Shown piece by piece: positions 1-12,115 of a DNA stretch of 64,000 nucleotides. Origin of the DNA: Inia geoffrensis (Eukaryota > Chordata > Mammalia > Artiodactyla > Iniidae); assembly GCA_036417435.1 (NCBI GenBank), contig CM070903.1, positions 81,213,501-81,277,500 on the forward strand, read 5' to 3'. Within the stretch, counting starts at the first letter, position 1. Each line of letters starts with the position of its first letter. Made by a program: the position numbers and the translations under genes. The notes below the pieces were generated by a model, which saw only the letters and a list, made by a program, of their open reading frames with translations, searched no databases and was not told the origin of the DNA.

Positions 1-101
1 GCTTTAGGAGTCGCGAGGTTCAGAGCCGTTGCTGCTGCCTGCGATCAGCTCCTAGAGTTTGACCAACCGCACTCTAGCTCGGCTTCTCCGGCGCCGCCGA
101 G
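1..101 (+). other. SST: SST 5' UTR (partial at the window edge), CpG-rich
   Basis: The sequence upstream of the ATG resembles the mammalian SST leader, including the GCTGCTGCCTG motif at 31-41. The core promoter (TATA-like box and CRE known from the family) lies outside the window, to the left. The first 240 bases hold roughly two dozen CpGs, far more than the flanking DNA, so exon 1 looks like the edge of a small CpG-rich promoter region. Confidence 0.8.
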
Positions 102-1302
102 ATGCTCTCCTGCCGTCTCCAGTGCGCGCTCGCCGCGCTCTCCATAGTTCTGGCTCTGGGCGGTGTCACCGGCGCGCCCTCAGATCCCCGACTCCGTCAG
201 TTTCTGCAGAAATCCCTGGCTGCTGCCGCTGGGAAGCAGGTAAGGAGACTCCCTCGACGTCTTCTTTCCCCTCTCCAGAACCTCTCAACCTTCCCTAGCC
301 TTGCCTCTGATCCCTTGGGTGAATTTAAGAGGTGCTCCCAAAGAGTGCCGGTGCTTTTCTGGGTCCCTTAGCTACCAAAGCTCGCAGGAAAACTTTCGAA
401 GTCCAGAATCCCTTATTACCTCTTTGTTTCCCCTGATCAGCGCAGTAGGTCACTGTTCAGGTGAGCTCTTTAGCATTCAAGAAAATTCCAAGACCTTGGT
501 AACTGAGCTCGAAGGGATGATAGCATTTATCCCCGGTGCTGACCGCGGGAGGTGCTGACCCAGGTGCTGAAAGCACGGACCTCTGAAGCCGCTACTGTCC
601 TAAGCACCACCTCCCTCCCATGCAGCGGGGTTGGGGGCTAACTGGCACTTTACAGCCAGAACACAATATGTTTACGGTTGTTAAAGGTCTCGTTTTCCAC
701 AGCTGACTTAATAAAAATGGTAAGAACAATTCTAGTTTGTAGCTCATGATATGGAAATTGAGTTAAACAAACTGTTGGCTCATGCTGAAAAACTAACGAT
801 CTACTTCTTTCTATGTGTGTATTTTAAACCTACGGAAGCAGAAAACTTGCAGAAACATTTGAGTTTTTAAAGCGTCTTTGTGTACTTGGTGATTATAACA
901 ACAGCCCTTGTTTTTATATCCTTAACCAATTTTAAGTGTGAAAAAAAATTGCACAGTTGTGAAAATAGGGGTTTGGGTGTGGTTAAATCTGTTTTTCAAG
1001 CAGGCTTTTCCATTTCTTCTTCTCCACCATCCTCATTCTTATCCACCACCCCCCCCCCCCTCTTTCGCTCTTCCTTCCACCCCATGCAGGAATTGGCCAA
1101 GTACTTCTTGGCAGAGCTGCTCTCTGAACCCAACCAGACAGAGAACGATGCCCTGGAGCCTGAAGATTTGTCCCAGGCTGCTGAACAGGATGAAATGAGG
1201 CTGGAGCTGCAGAGATCCGCTAACTCGAACCCGGCCATGGCACCCCGAGAACGCAAAGCTGGCTGCAAGAATTTCTTCTGGAAGACTTTCACATCCTGTT
1301 AA
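102..1302 (+). CDS. SST: Preprosomatostatin, two coding exons (102-239 and 1090-1302)
   Basis: Encodes the 116-residue precursor of somatostatin, a secreted peptide that inhibits release of growth hormone, insulin, glucagon and gut hormones and acts as an interneuron co-transmitter through SSTR1-5. Exon 1 gives residues 1-46 and exon 2 residues 47-116; the join is phase 0 between Gln46 and Glu47. Residues 1-24 are a hydrophobic signal peptide. Residues 31-43 match neuronostatin and are followed by Gly-Lys, an amidation/cleavage signal. A single Arg88 precedes the 28-residue form and Arg101-Lys102 precedes the 14-residue form, whose Cys105 and Cys116 form the ring. Length is the usual one for mammals. 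The ATG at 102 is the only start giving a signal peptide. Residue 21 is Gly where I recall Cys in human, a change confined to the signal peptide. The frame is intact and identification is secure. Confidence 0.98.
192..230 (+). other. SST: Neuronostatin-coding segment (residues 31-43)
   Basis: The 13 codons encode [13 protein letters not shown], followed by Gly44 (amide donor) and Lys45. This matches the described second peptide of the somatostatin precursor. The segment ends nine bases before the exon 1 donor. Confidence 0.8.
240..1089 (+). other. SST: SST intron 1 (850 bp)
   Basis: The donor is CAG|GTAAGG at 237-245. The acceptor is ATGCAG|GAATTG with AG at 1088-1089, preceded by a long pyrimidine tract (about 1006-1080) that includes a run of C at about 1049-1060. 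Position and phase match the single intron of mammalian SST. I see no transposon in it. Confidence 0.95.
1216..1299 (+). other. SST: Somatostatin-28 mature peptide, containing somatostatin-14 at 1258-1299
   Basis: The 28-residue form starts at Ser89 after a single Arg. The 14-residue form [14 protein letters not shown] starts at Ala103 after Arg-Lys and has the FWKT receptor-binding turn and the two ring cysteines. The peptide sequence looks invariant relative to other mammals. Confidence 0.97.
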
Positions 1303-1452
1303 CTTTATTAATTATTGTTGTCCGTATAAGACCTCTGATTCCTCTCCTCCAAACCCCGTCTCTCCTCCCTAATCCCCCCAATCCTCAGTAAGACCCTTGC
1401 ATTAGGAATTGAAGACTGTAAATACAAAATAAAATTATGATGAAATTATGAA
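1303..1452 (+). terminator. SST: SST 3' UTR with poly(A) signal AATAAA at 1428-1433
   Basis: A short 3' UTR follows the TAA at 1300-1302. The canonical AATAAA lies 126 bases after the stop, and an A-rich stretch at about 1451-1457 gives the expected cleavage zone. The exact cleavage site is inferred. Confidence 0.85.
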
Positions 1453-2968
1453 AAAAAGGATTTGGGTTTCTTATTGAGTTAAACCCTTGTGTTCAATACT
1501 ATATGATTAACTTCGTTTGTGATTTCAGTCAAGTTCTTTGAGATATGCACTCCAAATCTCACAGACATACTGTTTAAAATTCCCTGTGGTAATAAAAGTT
1601 ATGTTTTAAATGGTAACCCAGATAGTTTGGGTTATTTTAAACATAAATAATCTCAATTAACTCTATGAATTCTAGTTTTAATCCAGCAGTAGTTATTGGA
1701 AGGGGCTGCCACAAACATCAATTACATTTTAAACACACTTAAAATTATATGTTGAAATGAGTATTAGTATTAATGGGTAGGCAGGCTGAAATGTCCAACT
1801 AACCACCAGGCTGATATGTAAAATAAGTTATATATACAAAATAGAAGGGAAAAAATCACTTAAAAGTTGGAGGAAAGAAGCTGGCTTAAATAGCTAAAAT
1901 AAACTTCTGAGCTTTTAAAATGTGTTTATAGTTTGTGAACATTTATCTAGAGAAGAACATTGCTTTAATGTCTTCTTTGACAATCTTCTCTGTAACTGAA
2001 CAAGGTTAAATGACTGCTTCTATTTTAAAAGTAAGCTCCTAAATTTTTTTCCTCAGGGGGAAATACCAACTTAATTATAAGATTCCAACATGAGAGCTGT
2101 GGGTTGCAAGAAACATGTGTGTTGGGTCACCTCAGTGAGTGCAACACTGTTGAAGGTATCAGAGTGCAAAATCATAATTGCAGAATAACAGAAGGAGATA
2201 TCTCAAGACTTCTTTTGATTTTATCAAAGTGAGAGTCAAATAAAAATGCGAACAATAATAAAAATAGTACCTGCTAGCTATTAGTAGTAGTACTATAATA
2301 AGATACTAGGTGGTACTGCTCAAGACAGAGATAAAAACATTGCTAATTTAATTCACAGAGACCTTAAAAAGATGTCCCTTTGGGGATGTGTGTTTTAACT
2401 ATCAACTGTATTTCTGAATAACTGCTAGAATAAGAAACCAAATATAAACACAGAAACTCAGGGTAAATCCCCATAGTATGAACTTTCTGATGGGAGCATA
2501 TAAACGTCTAAGAGGACGTTTATTTTACGTTATTTTACTGCAGATATTTATGTTAGATAATACCCATTTTTAATATGAACGTGCTTAGTGGAAGTTAATT
2601 CCTGAACAGCTGATCAAACAAGAGAAAATCTAAGCCACTTTACTAATCTCTGTGAAAACAGAACATCCTTTGAGGTACTGGTGCATCTTTTATTTACAAG
2701 GCATTTAGGAGGGAATTAATGTGTCCACTTAGGGGATCTGTCTCTGTTAAAGGCCTTATGTACTTCTGGTTACCGACCAACTCAATGGAGTAATAGAATC
2801 ACATTATTATGATTAAAGCACAGGAGAGAACACAACTTAATAGTTTTCCGAGGAGTGCATAGATTGTATGAGTGCCAGGGGATTTTAAGTTTTTAGTATC
2901 ATCTTTAGTTGTCAGTTCCCAACAGTAGTATATGGTAATAATTGGCAAGAATTATATAGTCATGTGCC
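1453..2968. other. Intergenic, AT-rich, no feature recognised
   Basis: This is the 3' flank of SST. It is AT-rich with stops in all frames, and I see no clear young repeat. Short pieces may be diverged repeat remnants, but none is clear enough to name. Confidence 0.5.
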
Positions 2969-3005
2969 TATATATATATACACGTATATATATATATATA
3001 TATAT
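2969..3005. repeat. (TA)n microsatellite, interrupted
   Basis: Alternating TA interrupted by CACG near 2981-2984. Confidence 0.9.
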
Positions 3006-3284
3006 TCTTCATTTAAAGATTAAGTTGAATGGAACATTTAATCACAGTTAGTTACATTTCAGCCTCATTTTTGCCACCGTCAAAAGTAGAAGGCCGTACT
3101 GGCAAGGGTACCCATATTCCTTCCAGATGTGGCTGCCGTTTTGTGCTGCAACCTTGATAAAAGTGTTAAAGGAGTACTGATTTGGGTCATTTTAATTAAG
3201 ATATGGAGCAGAGTTATTTAAAAGGTATATATAGAAGGTTTCACTTTTTACTTCCCATTTAGTTCATTTGTGTTCCTCTTTTTG

Positions 3285-3585
3285 TTTTTATTTATTTATG
3301 GATTTTATTTTATTTTATTTTTTTATACAGCAGGTTCTTATTAGTTATCAATTTCATACATAGTAGTGTATATATGTCAATCCCAATCTCCCAATTCATC
3401 CCACCCCCTTCCCCCCTTGGTATCCATACATTTGTTCTCTACGTCTGTGTCTCTATTTCTGCTTTGCAAATAAGTTCATCTGTACCATTTTTCTAGATTC
3501 CGCATATAAGTGATAGTATACGCTATTTGTTTCGCTATGTGTTTTTCTTAAGTTTGATTCACTGCGAGAGTCTACTATTCTAGCC
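3285..3585 (-). mobile_element. LINE-1 3' end fragment
   Basis: On the + strand a T-rich A-tail complement (TTTATTTTATTTT) is followed by the typical cetartiodactyl L1 3' UTR complement, with AGCAGGTTCTTATTAG at about 3329-3344, a C-rich stretch, and GTTCATCTGTACCATTTTTC near 3473. It becomes divergent after about 3510. 5'-truncated and non-coding. Confidence 0.8.
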
Positions 3586-5684
3586 TGTTTACCACCTAGC
3601 CACAATGAACTTTCCAGATTATATTTTCCTTCCTCTTTAATACAACCACAGGCTTCAGTAGTCCTGAACTCCCTGCTCTTTCTTTTAATGGGATAGCTTG
3701 AGCAAGGTACTCTTCTTTTCTGGACCTTGGTTTCCCCATCTGAAAACAGGCATACTAATAAAGCCAATCCCTTAGAATTACAAAGATTCACCAAGATCAT
3801 GTGTTTAGAGGTCTTAGTACATGGTAAACAGTTGGTAAGTTAGATGTTATAACTGGTGATATTTTTTTTCTCACATGTGCTGTGCTTTCTAGACTCTCTT
3901 TCTTTGCTTTTGCTCTTTCTTGTCATTTCCACAGGTCCAAATTTAAGCCAGACTTCAAGATTTGTTTTATAAGCTTCTTGCTCCATAAAATTCTTGCTCT
4001 GAGCCCTCAATTGGGATATCTCTCTTCTCTATTAATCTATATCTCTTCCAAGAGGTTTACTTATCACTTCCTGCCATTTATTGTAGTTGTATGAGTATAT
4101 GTAAGAGGGTGAGTATTTGTGTATGAAGTTCCAATGAATAAATATATGTCAGATTCACTTATAAGGTGCAATCAGTACCTCAAGCAATGCACATAGCAGG
4201 TTCTCAGTGTTCACTGAAGAATGAATGAATGAATGATCCATGTGCTTACAGTCTCAAGTGAAACAAATCTGTATTACTAGGCAACAACATTTTTTTTTTC
4301 TTAATAGCACAGGAAAATGGCAATAGTGGCTATTCTATGTGATGCCGGTGTGATACAAGAAAGACATAGCACGTGGTTATAATGTTAATAACCATTGAAG
4401 CATGTGATTAGCAGACCCACTCATTTTGGAAGTTGCAATCAATCCGGTTTTCTTTAACCATTTTACAAAGTTCCTCAGTGGGGCCTCTGTAACTGTCCAC
4501 CAGCTGCGGACTCACAGTTGTAGAGAATCAGATTCACTAACACTTTAACCACATTTGTTTATTTTAAGATCATACAGATTCACTCTTGACCCGAATGCAA
4601 GACCAGTTTTTTGGCCTTGGCTCAAACTATTCTCAACATACAAACAATTCTGTTTCATGATGACACAAAATACACCTTTAATTCTGAATATTAGACGTGA
4701 AAGAGGGCTCCGAGATCATCTCATCCTCACCACTCATTTTACCGGAAGCTGACCTATGGAGAGGTTACCTGCCCAAGATAGCCAGGTGATGTAGGGTCTG
4801 GACAAAGCCCAAGTTCCCCCTCGTCTACCTCAGGGTTATTTCGATGACCTTACTACACTCTGCCCCCTCAAGCAATCTGACCTTCTGGATAATTGGTGTG
4901 TTTCATTAGTCTGAAGTGAATGCCAACTTTTCCCCTGGAACGTCTTCACCTTCCACCAAACAACTGGTCTGCGTCTGAGGGACAATGAGACAGTTGATGC
5001 CAAATAGCTTCCTGTGATAATAGAAAAGACATTAGGAGGAAATGGTAGAGGTACTGACGAAGAGGAAAAGAAACTCAAGGGAGACAGTCTTTGACTAAAT
5101 TAGACCAAGAAGCAAGGAATTAGCCTGTCTTGGAGTGGATACGGAGGGGTTCCCTAGCAAGTGGATGGACTCACACCAAGGAGACAGGACTGTGCCTGAG
5201 GGGGTGGTCTTCAGAGAAGTCATGATCCACGCCCACAGGCCCCGGGAGGAAACATGTCAGCGACCACTTCTGCTTCCTCAGTGAGAATGAGTGCCTTAAT
5301 TTCAGGTGCTCACTTTCTTATTACCTAGAATGTGCCTCAGTGTTGAGGACTTGCTGGACACTGGAAACAAAATTTCTATGGTAGGGTCTTTGCTTTCAGG
5401 GAACCCAGCCTAGGAAGTAAGACATATTCCTTTAAAATGAGCAAATGCTACAATGGAGGTTTGTCTAGAGTGTTAGAGATAAAAAGCGGTGCCGGTAGCT
5501 CCCTTGCTTTTTTCTCTAAATTATTCTCCTTATTAGTTTTTTTTATTTTTCCTTATTAGTTTGTAAATTATGGTTTGAAAGTCTAAGTGATTTTACCCTT
5601 GATGGGATGAATAAATTATAGGTATATAATGATATAATATACACTTTTACAACTTAATCTAGGTTAGCTTGAAAAGTGTTTATA
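3586..5684. other. Intergenic, mostly unique
   Basis: No gene seen. Contains a short (GAAT)n tract near 4219-4237 and a possible L2 remnant around 5330-5470. The 13-base unit TCCTTATTAGTTT occurs twice (5527-5539 and 5550-5562), a small local duplication. Confidence 0.45.
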
Positions 5685-5825
5685 TTCCTCTTTTGTATAT
5701 GAAGAGGCTGAGAGTGAGAGAGGCTAAATAACTCACCCAAGATGTCACCAGCTGGTGAGTGGTGGAGCTGGAACCAGGTTGCCTGATTTCCAATCCAGTG
5801 CTCTTCCCACTGTATTTTAGGGGAA
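5685..5825 (-). mobile_element. MIR SINE fragment
   Basis: Reads on the + strand as the MIR complement: the aggctgagag, aataactcacccaag and agctggtgagtggtggagctgg segments, then ccagtgctctt. Old, diverged tRNA-derived SINE. Confidence 0.65.
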
Positions 5826-7980
5826 AGGGGTGAATTAAAGGGAAACTTAATTTGCTGGGCAAATTAAGAGCAGATCAGCTTCGGATCATCTTAATTTTGC
5901 TCTTCTATACATAATACAAAAGGGTATTACTACTCTTGCTGTCAGAGGAGAAATGGATTTAGGCTCTGGGATTGGGGTTTCATCCTGTTACTACATTAGG
6001 AGCATTATTTCCAAGGAACTCTTTTTAATATCTTTCCACACGTTTCGTATCATAGGTTTAGTTTTGCTAAAGGAATGAATAAACAAACAGACAAACAAAT
6101 AAATAAAATTAATAACCTTTAAGCACATCTTTTCCCACTCAATCTCACACACACAGGTTTTAGTACAACCTGGGCTGTGGGCATTTTTCGCATGAAGTAG
6201 TTACAAATCTATCAGTCCGCATTTCATCTACAGGTCACGGCATCTGCCTCCCTTATGCCTGGGTAGTGGTCATATACTCCTCCCTCTGGCCTTGTAGGTA
6301 TACCCTTTGAAAAGCTTCCCTGAGGCTGGGATTTGAAGACCTGAGAATTTTCACTGAAACTTATAAATGAGATGAACTTTTACAAAGTAGGCTTTTATAC
6401 CACTGAAGTTGATACACCCGGCAAGGTCTCAGATAAATATTCTAGGTCGTGTAAGTGGCCACCTCATTCCTATTAGCTTCACATGTCTCTGGAATATGGT
6501 CCATTAAGATGGTGAAATTGTTATCTAGAGATTAAACAGCTCATTAAAATAAATAATATTTCAAAGAAATTCAGGCTTTTAAAGTAGGGTTCAAATAGTT
6601 AAGAAAGATAATGTGTTCCCAATTAATGGCTATTTAATTCTATCTTTCCTGTATAAAAAAATATATAAAAGTACATTTTCCGTTCCAATGCTACATTAGG
6701 GTCAAATGGCACATCTTATGAAAGAAACATTAAGCTACCCTAGAATTGCTGTCTCTGGGTAATGATTTATTTGACTACCAAAGGCACATCATGAAAGTCA
6801 AGATTACAAATTTAACTAGGACATAGCTCTTTCTTCTTCATTTTCCCATCTATATTCTCCCACTCACTCCCCACACACAAGGATGAAAGGCAATGATTTT
6901 GCCAGACTTATCATCTTCTTCGTCCTCCTTTTTATTTCTTATTATACATGGGTTAGCATGATATGTTCATGACTAAGAGCCTTCAAGTTCTATGGCCTTC
7001 AAGAAATCTGGAAACTCCTAGCCCTCACACTCTTTTTCTCATGCGATTTATGAAAACACTTATTTGTGGATCACTGCAGTGGACAGATTTCTGCTGTTGT
7101 TGCTGCTGCCTTTCTCCTTCTTTCTCCCCTTCTTCCTCCCAGCTCTTCTCTAATATTCACTCCTCTCTTTGAGGACAGCATCCTGAATTACTTTTTGTGA
7201 TCCACCCCGTGTGGCTGGAATGGGAATGACTCCACCTGCAGTCCAGGATGGATACCAGAATGGATTAAGCCACTCAGACTATATCAACCCTGTTCATAAG
7301 GATTGGTTCATGGCTTGGGCACGTGACCAATCACAGTGAAACTTAAGACTTTTATGGGCTCGTCTGGGACATTTCTATCTCGCTGATTGTGGATGAGGAA
7401 GCATGAAATTTTTTGTCGACTGTATTGAGACTGCCAGTGTAGTCTGAAGGCTTGTGCTATAGAAGGCAGAGTGATGAGATGTAAGAAAACTGGGTCTTTG
7501 GTGGCCTCGTTGAAATACGATATTAAGCTTATCACAAACAACAGCAACAACACGATGTTTACCTCTGTACACTTGTACATGTATATGTATTATCTAATTC
7601 TCTGTATTTTTTAAGAGTAGTTTGGGTTTCCTTTATTTTAACCAGAAACTTTCTTATACACACACTTAGTGGTACTTTGTGTTGTTAGTAGTGTATGTGT
7701 GTGTATGTGTACATATGCATGCATGTATGATACTATGGGTATGTCTTTGTTTATCTATCTCTAGCTATTATATATTTATGCTTGTTATAACTTCCCAATT
7801 AAGATGAAAGTTTTGAGAGGAAAAAGATTAGACTGCACTAGATTTTATATCTTTTTGAAATCCCATTAATTGACAGGCCTATTCTAGCTTCTTTACAAAC
7901 ACTGTTGATAATAAAGAACAGGAGAATTGCTTACATTTATTTAATACTTTCCAATTTATTAATGTCCTCTACAACTGTTA
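5826..7980. other. Intergenic; possible old repeat at about 7190-7500
   Basis: No gene seen. The segment around 7300-7345 (GGTTCATGGCTTGGGCACGTGACCAATCAC region) resembles an old dispersed mammalian repeat that I cannot name with confidence. A TG/CATG-rich low-complexity stretch lies at about 7690-7732. Confidence 0.35.
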
Positions 7981-7984
7981 TCTC

Positions 7985-8150
7985 ATGGAATTGTCACACA
8001 TTTTATAATTTATAAATTAGGCATTAGGACAGGAATTTATACCTCTATTTTTTACAAATGTAGAAATTGATGTTCAAGGCATGAAAGTAACTTGCCCAAA
8101 GTCACAAACAGCTTATGCAGGAGAGCTCAAAATTAAGACCAGCTCTTCTG
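7985..8150 (-). mobile_element. MIR SINE fragment
   Basis: MIR complement with the TTTACAAATGTAGAAA-type oligo region followed by AACTTGCCCAAAGTCACA. Diverged. Confidence 0.6.
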
Positions 8151-8159
8151 AAGAATCAG

Positions 8160-8805
8160 GCCAAGCTGCCCACTCATTTCAGTTTTAGGGACATCGCGAT
8201 CAATCAGACAATGCCAAAGGTCTGTGTAGGTCAAACCCTTTGATTTCCGCTTTCCCTCTGCTGCTTGTTATGGTAAGCACAGCCTCCTCATTTCTGGTAA
8301 TGAAGCCCCACCATTTGGCCTCTGACATCCCAGGATCCCACAGTACCCACTGAATTCAGGGAGCCTGTTTTTATGGCAACAATTCTCACTGTTTGTCATT
8401 CCTGGCCTACAGAGAAGAGGCTGTATGAGCTTCACAGAGCTCTTTGCCAGGCTTCCCATCCACAAGTCTTGGTGAAAAGAGTGCCTCTGGATCATTTCAC
8501 AGAGCATTGGTAGGAGGTGAATAAGTAGGTATTATGTGATGATGTAAAATGTAAAAAAAAGAAAGGTGCCCTTGTTTTTTGTCTAGTGTCTTGACTTTGG
8601 GCTTCCCTATGTACTCCTCCTCAAGCCCCTGACTTGAGACTTACACCCTGCTGGAGATGAGACACTGTTGCCACACACTGAGGCCTTCCCTGAGGAAAGT
8701 CTGTCTTCCTGGATAACATTTTATTTGCTTTTCTAAAAGTGTCAAATTATGATCATTAAAGCATCATTTATTTTGCTTACTGTTGAGTGGCTCTCATACT
8801 GCTGA

Positions 8806-8839
<34 letters not shown>

Positions 8840-8990
8840 ATGCACAGATTTTTTTTTTCTTTCAATTCACAAATATTTGTTGATGGTTTATCTGCTAGGT
8901 GGAAGCTACAAAGATTAATAAGTTAGAGTCTCTATGCTTAGGCAGTTCAAAATCTGAATGAATTTTCACTAGTAGGTAACTGTATTATAA
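8160..8990. repeat. (TG)n microsatellite at 8809-8839 in unique sequence
   Basis: About 15 TG units followed by CATGCACA. The rest of the stretch holds no gene; 8870-8960 may be an L2 remnant. Confidence 0.7.
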
Positions 8991-8992
8991 TA

Positions 8993-9175
8993 CACTTGTT
9001 CTCAAATTGTGGCCCTGGACCAATAACATTAGAATCACCTGGTAACTTGTTGGAAAAGCAACTTCTTGGGCCCAACCTCAGATCTACTGAATCAGAAATT
9101 TGGGGAGTGGGTCCAGAAATCTGTGTTTTATCAAGAGATTCTGATGCACACTATATTTTGAGACTCACTATTTTA
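8993..9175 (+). mobile_element. MER5A-like hAT (Charlie) DNA transposon remnant
   Basis: Contains the typical 'ttagaatcacctgg ... gggcccaacctcagatctactgaatcagaa ... ctgatgcacac' layout of MER5A, a non-autonomous element with short terminal inverted repeats. Diverged. Confidence 0.75.
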
Positions 9176-9239
9176 AGACAAGCAGGAAAAATATGAGGCT
9201 TGGGTGTAAATAGGAAAGTCACCATGGTGAATATGATAT

Positions 9240-9665
9240 TTAATTTTTAAATTTTTTATATTTCATTCCAAAATTTTTAAATTCACAAATAAAGTGGAAG
9301 TCTCTTTTTATCTCATCCCCAGGTATATTCTTATTCCTCTCTCTACTTTTAGAGGCAAGCACTCTTATGAATTCAGTGTGTATTCTTCCTGCTCATGGTT
9401 TTATAATTTTACTATATACATACATGATCACAAACAATATTTTGTATTGCTTTGTGCTTTAATAGTCTTTATACATCATAGCTTAGTTATAACTTTTGAA
9501 ATCTCTCCTTTTATATTTTTCTGTCATTTTAATTTCTGTATTATATTTCATTGTACAAATATATCAGAATTATTTATGCTTTCCTCTACTGATAAACATT
9601 TGTTTTTTTCAAATGTGTCCAGGAGAGAAGCTGTTGGTGTCTTTAGATATTTCTCAGCACTATGA
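9240..9665. mobile_element. Possible old LINE-derived segment
   Basis: AT-rich sequence with the order typical of an old L1-related repeat complement (CCCCAGGTATATTC, TTTTAGAGGCAAGCACTC, TTTTGTATTGCTTTGTGC, TTCATTGTACAAATAT). Family and orientation uncertain. Confidence 0.4.
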
Positions 9666-10363
9666 GACTGGATGATCTGCCTTTACCAAAGAAAAAAGTT
9701 AAAGTCAAAATAATTCTGCTGGTCTCATAGACCCTTTCATTCAGCCACAAGAATTCATTCCATGCTTCCAGTCAACTTTTGCATTATAACTTGCTACACT
9801 TGAAAATCTATTACATATGTATAATTAAGTCCATCTACTTCTTGCCTCTCTGTTCTTATTGATCCCATCAAGATTTGGCCTCACTGAAATCACTTCTTTG
9901 GAAATTGTCTATAAAGAGAATACTCTGAATCTCAGCAGGTGTTTCTAAACACCCTTTATTCCAGTTAGTGTAAATTCCCATCATGTGATTCCAAGGAAGA
10001 CAAAGAGCTGAACCAATCAGACACTAGTTTAAAAAATTGAAATGTGCTATTTCAATCACCATCTGGAAGGAGGTGAATCAAGACTAAACTGGGAGTTAAG
10101 TAGCAAAGGCTTTGTCTGCCTGGGTGGATCAAATCACAAACAAAAAAAAATCAATTGGTCACTGGGACAGAGCCACAGACCATTATGGCCCAAAGCTGTA
10201 ACCTGCTATAGGCCTCTTTAGGAATCTGGTAAATTTATATCTGGTGAATTTCATTATTGTAACAGTCCTGTCCACCCCCACCCAGGGGTTCACCAATACC
10301 CTCTGATCCAGGCCTGAGCAACATGTGGTTGGACCTAAGAGAGAGAATCAAAGAATCTCTTGG
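9666..10363. other. Intergenic, no feature recognised
   Basis: Unique-looking sequence without a coding frame or clear repeat. Confidence 0.4.
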
Positions 10364-10566
10364 GGGCTTCCCTGGTGGCGCAGTGGTTGAGAGTCCACGT
10401 GCCGATGCAGGGGACACAAGTTCGTGCCCCGGTCCAGGAATATCCCACATGCCGCGGAGCAGCTGGGCCCGTGAGCCATGGCCACTAGGCTTGCACGTCC
10501 GGAGCCTGTGCTCCGCAACGGGAAAGGCCACAGCAGTGAGAGGCCCGCGTACCACAAAAAAAAAAA
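10364..10566 (+). mobile_element. CHR-type SINE, short form
   Basis: tRNA-derived head with A box TGGCGCAGTGG at 10376-10386 and a B-box-like GTTCGTGCC, GC-rich body, the GAGAGGCCCGCGTACC end and an A tail. Target duplication is not clear. Confidence 0.93.
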
Positions 10567-11459
10567 GCATATTTTGGCTATGTGCTAACCTATTACTCAG
10601 AACTTGAGCCTGTCCTTGAGGCTGTGTGCTAATCCATCATTCAATACCAGACTTGCTCTACCACATCCTTATCCAGGTGTCATCCAGACTCTGTTTAAAC
10701 TCCTCAGGTGATGGAAGAGTCATTCCCTCCTGAGGTAATTTGGGGCTAGACAAAGTTTAATCACTCCTTCAGAGAAAGCCCTCCAAATATTTGCAGAGAG
10801 CGCCCATGCTTTGGCCCCTGGCTGCACCCACATGCTCTCTTCCCCCTCCTAGCCATCCGCAATTCTTTCTATTATTTTGCGTATGACGTGTATTCCAATT
10901 TTTTCACCCATCTCTACACACGCTTGAGTGTGTAGTCTATCTTTTGTTTTTGTTTTCTGAGAGTAAAAAGAAAAAAAAAACAAACACTATAAAGGTCTAA
11001 GAAAGAAGGATTTTAACTCTAGGGTTAAATCCATCAATTTTTCTTTTTAGGCGGACTCTGCCTCATGGTACCTTGGCTACATTGATTATGTATTAGTTGA
11101 AATGAAAGCTAATTTGTGCTAGCTTTTTGGTTTCATTACTGTCACCAAACCATGGGAAGACATATTCTCAAATATCAAGAACTCATTTTTTTATAGATGA
11201 CAAGAGTGAGGTTTAGGGAGGAAAAGTATCATATTCAGTGTTACATTCAGGGTTAAAATTTAGTTCCCCTGATTTTCTTGCTAGTGCTCCCTACACCATC
11301 TACAAAGACACTTGTAGGTATCAGTCAGACATAAATTAATTGTAGAATTTAAGGCAATTTGGTGCTTTGGGGAGGTAGGGTTAGGAGGGTTGTGTTGTCA
11401 AATTCTTCTAAACTAAGACACAATGAGTAGATCTGCGTAGCTGGGTTTCCTAATTCTAG
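10567..11459. other. Intergenic; possible MIR remnant near 11190-11310
   Basis: No gene. Around 11190-11310 the sequence has a weak resemblance to the MIR complement. The remainder is unassigned. Confidence 0.35.
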
Positions 11460-11469
11460 CTGGGCTTAG

Positions 11470-11760
11470 GTCTTTTTTTTTTTTTTTTTTTTTTTTTTGG
11501 CTGCATTGGGTCTTTGTTGCTGCGCGCGGGCTTTCTTTAGTTGTGGTGAGCAGGGGCTACTCTTTGTTGCGGAGCATGGGCTCATAGGCATGCGGGCTTC
11601 AGTAGTTGCGGCTCGCGGGCTTTAGAGTGCAGGCTCAGTAGTTGTGGCGCAGGGACTTAGTTGCTCTGTGGCATGTAGGATCTTCCTGGCCCAGGGCTTG
11701 AACCCGTGTCCCCTGCATTGGCAGGTGGATTCTTAACCACTGTGTCACCAGGGAAGTCCC
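11470..11760 (-). mobile_element. CHR-type SINE, long form
   Basis: Starts on the + strand with a T run (tail complement) and GGCTGCATTGGGTCTTTGTTG, and ends with CACCAGGGAAGTCCC, the complement of the tRNA-derived head. Flanked by the 10-bp target duplication CTGGGCTTAG at 11460-11469 and 11760-11769. Confidence 0.93.
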
Positions 11761-11869
11761 TGGGCTTAGTTTTAAACCTAGTGCAGTGTCATATAGTCTT
11801 CAAGAAGGACTGGTGAATAACATTTTCTTTGTATCTATTTAATGACAAGAAATACTGTTGAGTGCTAAG

Positions 11870-12115
11870 GCAACAACAAGGTGTTATGGATATTCAGAGA
11901 CTCAGACCTTGACCCTGAGGAGCCCAATGTAGAGGGGAAGGTTGACATGCTCGTGGCTGAATGTAGGAAGTTCTACAGATGAGGTGTGAAGCAGCTGCTA
12001 CAGGAGTGCAGCTAAGAGAAAAGACGTTCCCATTCAGGGAAACTGGGGGAGCTGAGCATTTACAGTTGGTGGAGAGCTGACACATGTGACTGTTACTCCA
12101 AGTTGAGGGGATAGA
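11870..12115 (-). mobile_element. Probable L2 LINE remnant
   Basis: Order of motifs resembles the L2 complement (GACCTTGACCCTGAGGAGCCC, then AATGTAGAGGGGAAG). Strongly diverged. Confidence 0.4.

Noticed and set aside
880..1302. 140-codon open frame covering SST exon 2 and upstream intron
   Set aside because: The upstream part is intron with a classic pyrimidine tract; the real coding starts at 1090 after the acceptor.
5527..5562. TCCTTATTAGTTT repeated twice
   Set aside because: Short local duplication in AT-rich DNA, not informative by itself.
10376..10450. tRNA-like A and B boxes
   Set aside because: These belong to the SINE head, as at the other CHR copies; no functional tRNA fold or anticodon arm.
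10364..10566. Target duplication AAAGAATCTCTTGG / AAAAGCATATTTTGG
   Set aside because: Too many mismatches to claim.
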